64,000 bases of DNA from Erwinia sp. Lineage in GTDB: Bacteria; Pseudomonadota; Gammaproteobacteria; Enterobacterales; Enterobacteriaceae. The stretch spans positions 186,001-250,000 of the forward strand of contig OZ024666.1 in NCBI GenBank assembly GCA_964016415.1, in the 5' to 3' direction. The notes under the pieces were generated by a model. That model did not search any database. It had not been told where the DNA came from and worked only from the letters and a program-made list of their open reading frames with translations. The position numbers and the translations under genes are program-made. Positions 30,076-39,400 of the stretch are shown in pieces (within the stretch, counting starts at the first letter, position 1; the number at the start of each line of letters is the position of its first letter).

Positions 30076-31073
30076 TTATTCGTCGGAAAATTCAGCAATA
30101 AAATGTTCCAGGTCTTCTACCATATGGCGGTTGCCAACGAAGAAGGAGCGGCGCTGGTGCAGGCTTTCCGGGATGATGTCCATAATGCGTTCTTTGCCGT
30201 CACTGGCTTTGCCGCCCGCCTGTTCAGCAAGGAATGCCATGGGGTTGCATTCGTAGAGTAAACGTAATTTTCCTTCCGGGTAGCTGGCGGTGCTCGGGTA
30301 GAGGTAGATGCCCCCTTTGAGCAGGTTGCGGTGAAAGTCTGCCACCAGCGAACCGATGTAGCGCGAGGTATAGGGGCGCTGGGTTTCAGCCTCTTCTTCC
30401 TGGCAGTATTTAATATACTTCTTCACTCCCAGCGGAAAGCGGATGTAATTCCCTTCATTAACTGAGTAGGTGGTGCCGGTTTCCGGGAAGCACATACGCT
30501 CCTGACTCAGGCAGAACACGCCAATTGATGGGTCATAGGTAAAGGCATGGACGCCATAACCGGTGGTATAGACCAGCATGGTGGAAGATCCGTAAATCAC
30601 ATAGCCAGCCGCCACCTGACGGTTGCCTGGTTGCAGGAAGTCCTCTTCAGTGACCGGCGTTCCGACAGGGGTGACGCGATGATATACCGAGAAGATGGTG
30701 CCGCCGAGACATTAACATCAATATTCGACGAGCCGTCGAGCGGATCCATCAACACCACATATTTGGCATGTTCATAGCCTTCAAAGATAACGATGTCATC
30801 TTCTTCTTCCGAGGCGATGCCAGCAACAATATCACGCGCCCGCAGCGCCGCTTTCAGTTTCTCATTGGCAAACAAATCAAGTTTTTGTTGTACTTCACCC
30901 TGAACGTTTTCCGCGTCGCTGGCACCGAGAATATCCACCAGTCCTGCGGTGTTAATATCACGATGAATAATCTTGGCTCCCAGCTTGATTGCCGACAGCA
31001 GGGCCGTCAGCTCGCCAGTGGCATGAGAAAAGTCATGCTGCTTCTCGACAATAAACTCACCTAACGTTTTCAT
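30076..31073 (-). pseudogene. fbp: Class I fructose-1,6-bisphosphatase, frameshifted
   Basis: ATG 31073 starts [15 protein letters not shown], as in E. coli Fbp. The metal-binding part ([11 protein letters not shown] and [12 protein letters not shown]) is intact up to NVNVS. One base is then missing at about 30703 on the plus strand: TCG-GTC-GGC reads TCG-GCG-GC. The normal sequence resumes as [18 protein letters not shown] and runs to FIAEFSDE, total 332 residues. Fbp is the gluconeogenic step from fructose 1,6-bisphosphate to fructose 6-phosphate, so a true loss would affect growth on non-sugar carbon unless GlpX or YggF substitute. The usual neighbour mpl is absent. Confidence 0.9.
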
Positions 31074-31278
31074 AACCCGTTCCCTGCCTGTTGATATGAA
31101 GTACAACGAATAAAACTATCTTAACAAAAAATATCAAAAATACTGGTGAATGATGGGGGCATGCCGGAGGATTTTTCCGAAATGATGATCGCAGAGGGTG
31201 CTGGAAAAAGTGGCATAGGAGCCGCGCCGCATTACGCTGCGGCGTGACGTTTAAAAGCATACGTGATCCGGCTTACTG

Positions 31279-33612
31279 TCACTCAGGTGCGCTTTTTGTC
31301 TGCGGGTGAGGGACAAAAGCCGGAGGATCAAAAGCCGTGATGGGCGGTAAGGCTTCTTTCCAGAGTTCAATCTCCACCCGACAGCTTTGCGCACTGCAGC
31401 CCTGACCGAGGCGGGAAGAACCACGATCTTCAGTCAGTACATTGGGATTGCCGTGTTTGTCCAGTGACCCGGGTATAGTCGGATCGAGAGGATCATACCA
31501 GGCGCCGGTGGCTATCTGTACAACACCGGGCAGGATCGCCTCGCTGAGATTGACACCGGCGAGGATAGCACCACGGCCGTTGAATACTTTAACAATATCG
31601 CCCTGTTGAATATTACGCGGCTGAGCATCAGCCGGGTGCATCCATAGCGGTTCACGGCCCTGAATTTTGGTGGCCTGGCTGACACAACCGTGATCATACT
31701 GGCTGTGCAGTCGGGTGCGTGGCTGGCTGGAAAGCAGATGCAAAGGCCATTGCTGTGCCTGTGGCTGCTGAAAACCGGCTTCCTCGTCATCCCAGTATGG
31801 ATACCCAGGACATTCCCGGTAAGCGAATGCGGCAACCGTTTCAGAGTAGAGTTCTATCTTGCCTGACGGTGTTGCGAGAGGATAGCGCTGTGGGTCATGG
31901 CGAAAATCTGCCAGAAAGATTTGTGGTGAGAGTGGGGCGTTGTATTCCAGTTTTCCCTCTTCCCAGAACTGTTCAAAGGGAGGCAGAGTGATCCCCTCTT
32001 CTTCGGCTCGTGGACGAGAGGCTTCATACAACTGTGGCAGCCACTCGGCCGCACTGCGTCCTTCGCTGAAGCGTTCAGCAAAGCCCAGTCTGTCAGCCAG
32101 CTCGCTGAAAATGGCGTAATCATCGCGGGCTTCGGCTACCGGAGGGATCTGCTGACGCATGGCTATCATAAAGCCATCATGACTGCCGCTGCCAATATCG
32201 TTGCGCTCAAGTGAAGTAGTCACAGGTAATACAATGTCTGAGAATTTAGCCTGTGCCGTCCAGTACTGCTCATGGACAACAACCGTTTCAGGTTGTCGCC
32301 AGGCTTCCACCAGACGGTTAAGATCCTGATGGTGATGAAAGGCGTTTCCCCCGGCCCAGTAAACCAGACGAATATCAGGATAGTGGCAGCGGTTGCCATC
32401 AAACTCATACTCGCCGCCCGGTGTCAGCAACATATCTGCCAGACGAGCCACCGGAATCACGCTGTTGACATTGTTGTCTCCGGCGGGCAGACGTGGGCCG
32501 GAGAAGGCCACGCGGCGAGCCCCGGCGAGATTAGTACAGGCATAACCAAAGGCGAGGCCGCCGCCGGGGGTGCCTATTTGCCCGAGCAGCGCGGTCAGTG
32601 CAACGGTGGCCCAGTAAGCTTGTTCACCCTGGCGGGCGCGCTGAATAGACCAGGAGATGTTGACCATGGTGCGTGCTTTCGCCATGCGGCGTGCCAGCCC
32701 GAGGATATCTTCGCGGGCGATACCGGTAATTGTTGCAGCCCACTCAGCATTTTTCACTGTGTGATCGTCCAGACCAAACAGGTAGCGCTGCAGTTGTGCA
32801 AAACCAACGGTATGGCTATTGATAAAGGCAGTATCATGAAGTGATTCGGCAATCAGCGTGTGACAGAGCGCCAGTAATAGTGCGGTATCGGTACCCGGTT
32901 TTATTGCCAGCCACTGCGCCTGTTTCACCGCGCTCAGATCATTTTTCACCGGGCTGATGTTGACGAACCCGACACCGTTCTTTTCCAGCTGTTCCAGCCA
33001 GTATTTTAACATATGGTCATTGGCACCACCGCCATTCACCTGGGCATTGCGCAGCGGCAATCCACCGAAGGCAACAAACAGTTCGCAATGCTCTGCCAGC
33101 ACCGAGAAATGGGTATGTTGTTTATGCAACGGGCTGAGCGGGCCAAGAATATGTGGCAGTATGCGTTCACCCGCTGCACTGCTGTATGTATTGGTGCTGG
33201 CGGTGTAACCGCCGAAGCCTTTGAGAAACCGATGTAGCTGGCTTTGCGCATGATGAAAACGTCCGGCACTGGCCCAGCCGTAAGAGCCGCCAAAGATCGC
33301 CTCATTGCCACAACGGGCTTGCACTGAACGCAGTTCACCAGCCAGCAGGTCTAACGCCTGTTCCCAGCTAACTTCCACAAAGGGTTCTTTTCCACGTCCC
33401 TGACGTGAAGCCGCTCCCTGTTGCAGGTAGCCGAGGCGCACTGCCGGACGGCGGATACGTGTCTTACCAGTGACAGATTCCGCTAATGAGTAGCCGATAG
33501 GCGATGGGTTTTTATCCCATGCAACGGGGGCAACGCCAGTAATATGCTCACCTTCGCGGGTGATCTGGTAGGTTCCCCAGTGCATGACAGCCAGCTGATG
33601 TTCCGTTTTCAT
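31279..33612 (-). CDS. Biotin/trimethylamine-oxide-type molybdopterin reductase (BisC/TorZ family)
   Basis: 777 residues, the same length as E. coli BisC. It belongs to the DMSO-reductase group with a Ser molybdenum ligand, in AIFGGSYGWASAGRFHHAQ near residue 110. The cofactor-binding blocks GGGLAFGYAC, WAGGNAFHHHQDLNRL, DIVLPVTTSLERNDIG and the C-terminal HSQYDHG and NVLTEDRGSSRLGQG are in place. No Tat signal is present, so it is cytoplasmic like BisC, which reduces biotin sulfoxide and methionine sulfoxide. The substrate here cannot be told from sequence. The gene is intact and followed by a GC-rich hairpin near 31217-31244. Confidence 0.85.
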   Translation of the reverse strand: MKTEHQLAVMHWGTYQITREGEHITGVAPVAWDKNPSPIGYSLAESVTGKTRIRRPAVRLGYLQQGAASRQGRGKEPFVEVSWEQALDLLAGELRSVQARCGNEAIFGGSYGWASAGRFHHAQSQLHRFLKGFGGYTASTNTYSSAAGERILPHILGPLSPLHKQHTHFSVLAEHCELFVAFGGLPLRNAQVNGGGANDHMLKYWLEQLEKNGVGFVNISPVKNDLSAVKQAQWLAIKPGTDTALLLALCHTLIAESLHDTAFINSHTVGFAQLQRYLFGLDDHTVKNAEWAATITGIAREDILGLARRMAKARTMVNISWSIQRARQGEQAYWATVALTALLGQIGTPGGGLAFGYACTNLAGARRVAFSGPRLPAGDNNVNSVIPVARLADMLLTPGGEYEFDGNRCHYPDIRLVYWAGGNAFHHHQDLNRLVEAWRQPETVVVHEQYWTAQAKFSDIVLPVTTSLERNDIGSGSHDGFMIAMRQQIPPVAEARDDYAIFSELADRLGFAERFSEGRSAAEWLPQLYEASRPRAEEEGITLPPFEQFWEEGKLEYNAPLSPQIFLADFRHDPQRYPLATPSGKIELYSETVAAFAYRECPGYPYWDDEEAGFQQPQAQQWPLHLLSSQPRTRLHSQYDHGCVSQATKIQGREPLWMHPADAQPRNIQQGDIVKVFNGRGAILAGVNLSEAILPGVVQIATGAWYDPLDPTIPGSLDKHGNPNVLTEDRGSSRLGQGCSAQSCRVEIELWKEALPPITAFDPPAFVPHPQTKSAPE

Positions 33613-33957
33613 GGTGTTACCTTGTGTGCATCAAACGCGTAGCTGGCATCATAAGGGCTGTGATGTAAAAAGATAAAATCCTCACTGCAACCATAAATCT
33701 GGTCGGTCGGTGATTAAAAAGAGGATTTGTTTTTTTTTAAGACAGTAACTGACTAAAAACATCGATAGCTTTATCAGTCTCGCCATTTAATCTTTTTTTG
33801 TGCCACAAAAGCAGAAAAATGCGCGGTAAACGTCAGAGATAACGTAGTAAGGCCATAGCGACAAATCATTATAAGATATATCTTTTTTTTATTTTGGCTT
33901 GATTATTGTTGTTGTCATGCTGGGTAGTGAATAACTCATGACAGGATAATGATAACA
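33613..33957. other. Divergent promoter region of the reductase and sugar-importer genes
   Basis: A+T-rich, with long T-runs near 33729-33740, 33790-33797 and 33883-33890. It separates the leftward reductase gene from the rightward importer operon, so promoters in both directions are expected. A short ACAGGA precedes the importer's first start. I find no convincing operator. Confidence 0.4.
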
Positions 33958-34938
33958 ATGAAGGTAAAAAGCAGATTTTTGGCGCTTTCTGTTGGCCTGC
34001 TGGCACTGGCATCCGGGGCAGTTTTGGCTGCGGAACCCCTTTCTTTGCAGGGGAAAACCATAGGGATTGCTGTTGTCGGCACTCAACACTTCTGGGACAG
34101 AGAGGCTTATAAAGGAGCCACACAAGAAGTAGAAAAACTCGGTGGTAAAGTGATTGGTGTCGATGGTGGCAGAGATAATCAGGTACACGCTAATAACCAC
34201 GATATTCTGCTGGCGCGTAAAGTCGATGCGGTTATCAGCATCCTCGGTGACAGCGCGGTGGACCCAAAATTTAAAGCACTGCGTGATAATGGTATTCCGG
34301 TATTCACCGTTGATCATGTGTCGCCTTATTCTGTCAATAACACCACGTCGGACAATTACACCCTCGGTTCCACCATCGGTCGCTATATGGCCGATGAGCC
34401 GGGGGGCAAAGGCAAGGTGGCGGTGTTCAATGCCTTCTCTAATTCATTGCGTATCTGTGGTATTCGTTATGATCAGTGGAAATATGTGCTGAAGGATTAT
34501 CCCGGCATCACGATTATCCAGCCGGAGCTGGCAGAGCAATTTGCAAACTCTCCGGAAGATGCGCGTAAGAAAACCCTTGAATTGTTGAGCCAGTATCCTA
34601 AGGGAAAACTGGATGCTATTCATGTTGCCTGCTGGGATCAGCCCGCTATTGGTATTGTTCAGGCCCTGGAAGAGACCGGGCGTGATAAAGATGTGAAAGT
34701 CACCGCGATTGATGCCGGTCCTGAAACCCTGGAGATCATGGCTGAGAAGGGCAGTCCACTGGTGGCTAACATTGCCCAACAGCCGCATCTGATAGGTCAG
34801 ACTGCAGCAGATAATGTGGCGCGCTTCTTTGCCGGACAAAAATTGCCAGCACAGACCTTCATTCCGGTCATGCCGGTAAAAGGCCCGGATGAAGCGAAAG
34901 CGGTTTATAAACAACTGGGTTACGGTGAACTGAAGTAG
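33958..34938 (+). CDS. Periplasmic sugar-binding protein of a ribose-type ABC importer
   Basis: 326 residues from ATG 33958 (MKVKSRF); an ATG nine bases upstream is also possible. The signal peptide (FLALSVGLLALASGAVLAA) cleaves near LAAEP. The mature protein has the RbsB/YtfQ-type Peripla_BP_4 fold: GKTIGIAVVG, QEVEKLGGKVIGVDGG, DAVISILGD, GIPVFTVDHVS and VTAIDAGPETLEIM. It should bind a monosaccharide or related polyol for the ATPase and permeases that follow. The stop overlaps the GTG start of the ATPase gene (TAGTG). Confidence 0.88.
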   Translation: MKVKSRFLALSVGLLALASGAVLAAEPLSLQGKTIGIAVVGTQHFWDREAYKGATQEVEKLGGKVIGVDGGRDNQVHANNHDILLARKVDAVISILGDSAVDPKFKALRDNGIPVFTVDHVSPYSVNNTTSDNYTLGSTIGRYMADEPGGKGKVAVFNAFSNSLRICGIRYDQWKYVLKDYPGITIIQPELAEQFANSPEDARKKTLELLSQYPKGKLDAIHVACWDQPAIGIVQALEETGRDKDVKVTAIDAGPETLEIMAEKGSPLVANIAQQPHLIGQTAADNVARFFAGQKLPAQTFIPVMPVKGPDEAKAVYKQLGYGELK

Positions 34939-36470
34939 TGGACGCAACAACGATACGAGAAGGTCTGGTGATGGATCGTATCAGCAAGCGTTTTGCCAGT
35001 GTGACCGCTTTAAATGCGGTCACACTGACTATCCGGCCTGGTGAAATTCATGGTCTGATAGGAGAAAACGGTGCTGGAAAGTCGACATTAATCAAGATCC
35101 TCGCGGGTGTTTATCAGGCCGATGGTGGCACGGCAACCCTGGACGGGGTCCCTCTACCGTTAGGCAAACCAGCAGCAATAGAGGCGCGCGGTATTCGCGT
35201 TATTCATCAGGAACTCAATCTGATTGGCCATTTTACCGTGGCGGAGTCGGTATTTCTTGGACGCGAGATTCACTCCCGTTCTGGTATGCTCGATTCAAGC
35301 GCGATGCGTCAGGCCACTCGCGCATTTTTTCTCGATACCTGGCAACTGGAGATCGATCCTGAACGGTTGATTCGCCAGTTAAGCCTGGCTGAACGTAAAC
35401 TGGTACAGATTGCCCGGGCGCTTATCGATGGTGGCGCAAAACTGGTGGTGTTTGACGAACCAACGGCACCACTGGAAGCGCATGAAGCCAGCCTGGTTTC
35501 TCGGGCTATTTTGCGGCTCAGGGAGCAGGGGATTTCGATTCTGTATATCTCTCACTATCTGAACGAAATCGCCACCTTGTGTGACCGTGGCACGGTATTG
35601 CGTAACGGTGAAGTGGTCGGTTACCCAGAGAGGAGTGTCTTGCAGGACACCGATGCCATTATTCACATGATGGTGGGCCGTGAGATTGACCAGTTATACA
35701 CACCACGTCAGCAGCATGCTGCTCCTTTATCACCCCTGCCGCCACTGCTCTCGGTACGCGCTCTTTCCGACGGTCATCAGCTGCAGGCAATCAGTTTTGA
35801 GATAGCGCAAGGTGAAATTGTTGGGGTTGCCGGGTTGCTCGGTGCAGGCCGCGATGCACTGGTAGATACCCTGTATGGCTTGCGCCGCGCAAAGCGTGGT
35901 GAGATAGCGCTGGAGGGACGCATTCGGCGTATCCGCTCTCCGCAGCAGGCGATTCGCGCTGGTATGGCGCTGGTGCCGCGTGACCGTCGTCATCAGGGGT
36001 TGATACTGCCTTTCTCAGCTGCGGATAATATCAACCTGGCTTCACTGAGTGATACCGCGACGTTAGGCTGGGAACACCGTTCACGTGCATTGCAAAAAGC
36101 ACGCGACTGGATAGCCCGCCTGAGTATTCGCCCGGGAACACCAACATTGCCAGTACGCGCCATGAGTGGGGGTAACCAACAGAAGGTGATTCTCGCTCGC
36201 TGGCTGGGGACTGATGCCCGCCTGTTTATTCTTGATGAACCCACCTTAGGCGTCGACATTGGCGCACGCAGCGATATTTATCAGCGTACCCGCCAGCTGG
36301 CTGACCAGGGGAGGGCCGTACTGGTTTCCTCCAGCGATGCCAGTGAACTGCTCGGTTTGTGTGATCGTATTCTGGTGATGTGGCGAGGTGCGCTGGTGGC
36401 TAATTTACCGACGCAGGGATTAACGCTCGATACATTACTGTTAACGATTAACGGTGGCCAGGAAGCATGA
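34938..36470 (+). CDS. Sugar ABC importer ATPase, RbsA-type double domain
   Basis: 510 residues with two nucleotide-binding domains. Domain 1: Walker A GENGAGKST near residue 42, LSLAERKLV in place of the signature, Walker B LVVFDEPTAPLE. Domain 2: GVAGLLGAGRD as a degenerate P-loop, MSGGNQQKV signature, LFILDEPTLGVDIGA. This is the RbsA/MglA/AraG plan. GTG 34938 gives MDATTIREGLVMDRI; ATG 34971 is a possible shorter start. It drives import through the two permeases encoded next. Confidence 0.92.
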   Translation: MDATTIREGLVMDRISKRFASVTALNAVTLTIRPGEIHGLIGENGAGKSTLIKILAGVYQADGGTATLDGVPLPLGKPAAIEARGIRVIHQELNLIGHFTVAESVFLGREIHSRSGMLDSSAMRQATRAFFLDTWQLEIDPERLIRQLSLAERKLVQIARALIDGGAKLVVFDEPTAPLEAHEASLVSRAILRLREQGISILYISHYLNEIATLCDRGTVLRNGEVVGYPERSVLQDTDAIIHMMVGREIDQLYTPRQQHAAPLSPLPPLLSVRALSDGHQLQAISFEIAQGEIVGVAGLLGAGRDALVDTLYGLRRAKRGEIALEGRIRRIRSPQQAIRAGMALVPRDRRHQGLILPFSAADNINLASLSDTATLGWEHRSRALQKARDWIARLSIRPGTPTLPVRAMSGGNQQKVILARWLGTDARLFILDEPTLGVDIGARSDIYQRTRQLADQGRAVLVSSSDASELLGLCDRILVMWRGALVANLPTQGLTLDTLLLTINGGQEA

Positions 36471-37416
36471 CAATGAATACTGTACTCTCTCGTCTGGCGC
36501 TGCATCGTCCCGCATTCTGGTTAGAGAAATTTCCGTTATTGTTATTTGTGGCGCTTCTGGGATGGATGAGCCTGCAGTCGCCGTGGTTTTTAAGCTGGCA
36601 AAATATTACGCTGATGCTGGTGCAGAGTGTACCGCTGGCTATCCTCAGTTTTGGTCTGGTTACTGTGATTGCTGCTGGCGGCGATGATGTGGTTTCCGGA
36701 GGAATAGACCTCTCATTACCGTCAATTGCGGTGTTTGGCGTGGCGGTGCTCAGTCTTGGCATGACCAGCTGGTTACTTCCCTGGCCGTGGTTACTGCTGC
36801 TGGTAATTCTGCTCTGCCTGGTGTGTGGCGGGGTAATGCGCTGCTGGTACTGGTGACCGGCTTACCCCCTTGCTGGCGACACTTTCAACTTCTGTGGCTT
36901 TTACCGGGCTGACCGAGCTGCTAACCGGCCAGCGCCGTATCAGTGTCACCGATCCGCTGATGGTGAGTTTTTCGTGATGGCAATCTGTCAGGCTTGCCTT
37001 ATGCGTTAATCTACCTGGCGGTAGTGTTTGCCGGGTTTCAGTTGTTTTTGCACCACACACGTTCAGGGCGTCACTTACAGGCGGTGGGTGGCAGCAAAGA
37101 GATGGCGCAAATGTCCGGGTTAAATGTGCGCCGTCTGACGGGGGCGTCGTGGATGGTAGCGGCTTTAGCCGCCGCGCTGGCGGTATTCCCATTACTGGCG
37201 CAGGGGTCGGGCAGCTCCAGCGGCACAGCAACACCGTTACTGATGGAGATGGTGCTGGCAACCTTTCTCGGTGCCGCTTTTTCACGACGTCGTGTGGTGA
37301 CGATCTGGGGGGCGTTACAGGGGGTGAATATCTTCTGGGTGGGCGCGATCAAAGGTGGATTAATTCTGCTGGTGCTGGCGGCTTCCGCTTTACAGCAGAA
37401 AGGGAGTCAATCATGA
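36467..37416 (+). pseudogene. Ribose-type ABC importer permease 1, three indels
   Basis: The start ATG overlaps the ATPase stop. The frame reads an RbsC-type permease (AGGDDVVSGGIDLSLPSIAVFG) to about 36835, where one A is missing (GTA-AAT-GCG would give VNALLVLVTG). A second base is missing near 36860, after which TPLLATLSTSVAFTGLTELLTGQ follows. A T too many in the five-T run 36968-36972 then shifts back into GNLSGLPYALIYLAVVF and on to 37416. Three separate errors in 140 bases are unusual for one gene and suggest either strong decay or poor local base calling. Intact length would be about 317 residues. Confidence 0.85.
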
Positions 37417-38414
37417 AGTTGGGGTTTGCAGCACACCTTCCCGCCGCTGCCACTGGCGCGCGGGGCCTTGCCTGGCTATCCCGCGGTGGATTTGCGCTGG
37501 TAACGTTATTTTTTATTGTGCTGTTCAGTGTCGCTAATCCGGTTTTTTTAACCGTGGATAACTGGAGTAACTTGTTACAGGGCAGCGCTATTTTACTGAT
37601 TGTGGCGCTGGCGATGACACTGATTGTCAGTGCCGGGGCTATCGACCTTTCAGTCGGGGTTGCTGTTGATTTTGGTGCCATGATGGCACTGATTGCCTTA
37701 AAAACCTGGCAACTGCCCTGGCAGGTAGCGGTGCTGTGTGCGCTGGCAGGTGGGGTGATGATTGGCCTGGTGAATGCATTTCTTATCCTGTGCTGCCGGA
37801 TAAAGCCTTTTCTTGCCACTCTGGGCACCTGGTTTATTGCCAGCAGTGCTGAACGCATTCATACCGACGGTGGTAGCGCGATTTCCATGCGGCGAATGGC
37901 GTCTGAGTATCATGATTTGGCAGTTGGTTCACTGTGGGGAATTCCATTACCGGTGCTGATTGTGTTCGTCGTCTGGCTGGCGGCGTGGTTACTGACTGAG
38001 CGCACCCTGTTTGGTAAACGGGTGCGTGCTATCGGGCAAAATAGCGAGGCAGCACGCATCGCCGGTATCGCTGATCGACGAACCCTGTTTTGGGTGCTGA
38101 TCATCGCTTCGGCAGTCTGCGCGGTTGGCGGTATTATTTTGTCCGCTAATTTGCGCCAGTTCACCCCACTGGCCGGGCAATCGTACCTGATGGATGCAAT
38201 TGCGGCGGTATTTATCGGCACGGCTTTTCAGCGTGATGGCCGGGTGAGTATGAGCGGTACACTGGGTGGGGTGTTGTTCCTTGCCATTATTGATAACGGT
38301 CTGAATCTGATGGGCCTGAACTATCTGGTGAAAGACGCCTTAGTCGGGGTGATTCTGGTGGTGGCGCTGGCGGTGTCATTCTGGCAGTCGCGGCGGCGTC
38401 AGCGCAATTTGTGA
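37413..38414 (+). CDS. Ribose-type ABC importer permease 2
   Basis: 333 residues from ATG 37413, overlapping the stop of permease 1 (ATGA). Eight or more membrane helices with RbsC-family marks: IVALAMTLIVSAGAIDLSVGVAVDF, FLATLGTWFIASS, GKRVRAIGQNSEAARIAGI and DAIAAVFIGTAF. The two-permease layout resembles YtfT/YjfF in E. coli, whose galactofuranose operon is also next to fbp; here fbp lies a few kilobases away. The gene is intact, but the importer needs permease 1. Confidence 0.9.
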   Translation: MKLGFAAHLPAAATGARGLAWLSRGGFALVTLFFIVLFSVANPVFLTVDNWSNLLQGSAILLIVALAMTLIVSAGAIDLSVGVAVDFGAMMALIALKTWQLPWQVAVLCALAGGVMIGLVNAFLILCCRIKPFLATLGTWFIASSAERIHTDGGSAISMRRMASEYHDLAVGSLWGIPLPVLIVFVVWLAAWLLTERTLFGKRVRAIGQNSEAARIAGIADRRTLFWVLIIASAVCAVGGIILSANLRQFTPLAGQSYLMDAIAAVFIGTAFQRDGRVSMSGTLGGVLFLAIIDNGLNLMGLNYLVKDALVGVILVVALAVSFWQSRRRQRNL

Positions 38415-38422
38415 GGAAATCA

Positions 38423-39370
38423 ATGCGTCAATTTGATGCGGTGTTTGTCGGTCTTACCATTCTGGATATTGCCGGCCGCCCGGTGGTTGAAATTCCGCCC
38501 GGTGGCGGGGTGGCATTTATTGAGCAGATCCGTCTGAATCCGGCTGGAACGGCAGCAGGTGCGCTGGTGAATGCTGCCCGTTTGGGTATTCGTACATCGA
38601 CTGCGGCGTGCCTGGGGGAAGATGAAAAAGCAGAATTTATTCTCGCCAGTTATCGGCGGCTGGGTATCGATTGTTCGTTGATCACTCGCACGGCGGAAAA
38701 AGAAACCTCGGCAACGCTTTTACCTATCAGGCCAAATGGAGAGCGTCCGGCGTTGCATTGTCGCGGTGCCTCCGATGCACTCTTCGTTGCTGACTCTCAG
38801 TTCGATCAGGTGCTTGATTGTCGCTTTCTGCATCATGGTGGTACCGGGCTACTGGCGGCGATGGATGGCGGGCAAAGTACCCGTTTGCTGGCCGCAGCCA
38901 AAGCGCGTGGTGTGACCACCAGTTTCGATTTAATTGCCCCACAGCAAAATACCCTGGCGTTGTTGCGTCCTCTGCTGCCATATGTGGATTACTTTATGCC
39001 AGCTCTGGAAGAGGCTCAGATGATCAGTGGGCGGAAAGCGCCTGCTGACGTTGTGGCGTTTTTCCTTGAACTGGGTGCAGGCTGCTGTATTTTCAAACAA
39101 GGTGCAGCGGGGTCGCGGCTTTATCGTTCTGGCGTAACACGACATTTCCCGGCTTATCGTGTTGAGGTCAGCGATACCACCGGATGTGGCGATAGTTACT
39201 GCGGCGGGTTTATTGCCGCTTTGGCGCGTGGATTGTCTGAGGAGGAGGCTTGCGATGTGGCCTCAGCCACGGCAGCGCTGGTGGCGACCGGGCTGGGTTC
39301 GGATGCCGGTGATGTCAGCTGGGAACAGGTCCGCCATTTTATGGCGACAACGCCGTTTATCACCGCATAA
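38423..39370 (+). CDS. PfkB-family sugar kinase
   Basis: 315 residues from ATG 38423, preceded by GTGAGGAAATCA; a GTG at 38411 is less likely. Ribokinase/PfkB fold: the N-terminal VFVGLTILDIAGRPV, a Gly-rich AGTAAGALVNAARLG substrate region, and the C-terminal signature DTTGCGDSYCGGF, whose Asp is the catalytic base and whose Gly-Cys-Gly-Asp forms the anion hole. It likely phosphorylates the sugar brought in by the importer of the same operon. Confidence 0.88.
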   Translation: MRQFDAVFVGLTILDIAGRPVVEIPPGGGVAFIEQIRLNPAGTAAGALVNAARLGIRTSTAACLGEDEKAEFILASYRRLGIDCSLITRTAEKETSATLLPIRPNGERPALHCRGASDALFVADSQFDQVLDCRFLHHGGTGLLAAMDGGQSTRLLAAAKARGVTTSFDLIAPQQNTLALLRPLLPYVDYFMPALEEAQMISGRKAPADVVAFFLELGAGCCIFKQGAAGSRLYRSGVTRHFPAYRVEVSDTTGCGDSYCGGFIAALARGLSEEEACDVASATAALVATGLGSDAGDVSWEQVRHFMATTPFITA

Positions 39371-39397
39371 AAAAACAGGCCGGTGGCCTGTTTTTTT
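39369..39397. terminator. Bidirectional terminator between convergent genes
   Basis: CAGGCC-GGT-GGCCTG with seven A before and seven T after. It serves the PfkB kinase operon on the plus strand and the hydroxyacid dehydrogenase on the minus strand. Confidence 0.9.
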
Positions 39398-39400
39398 ACC

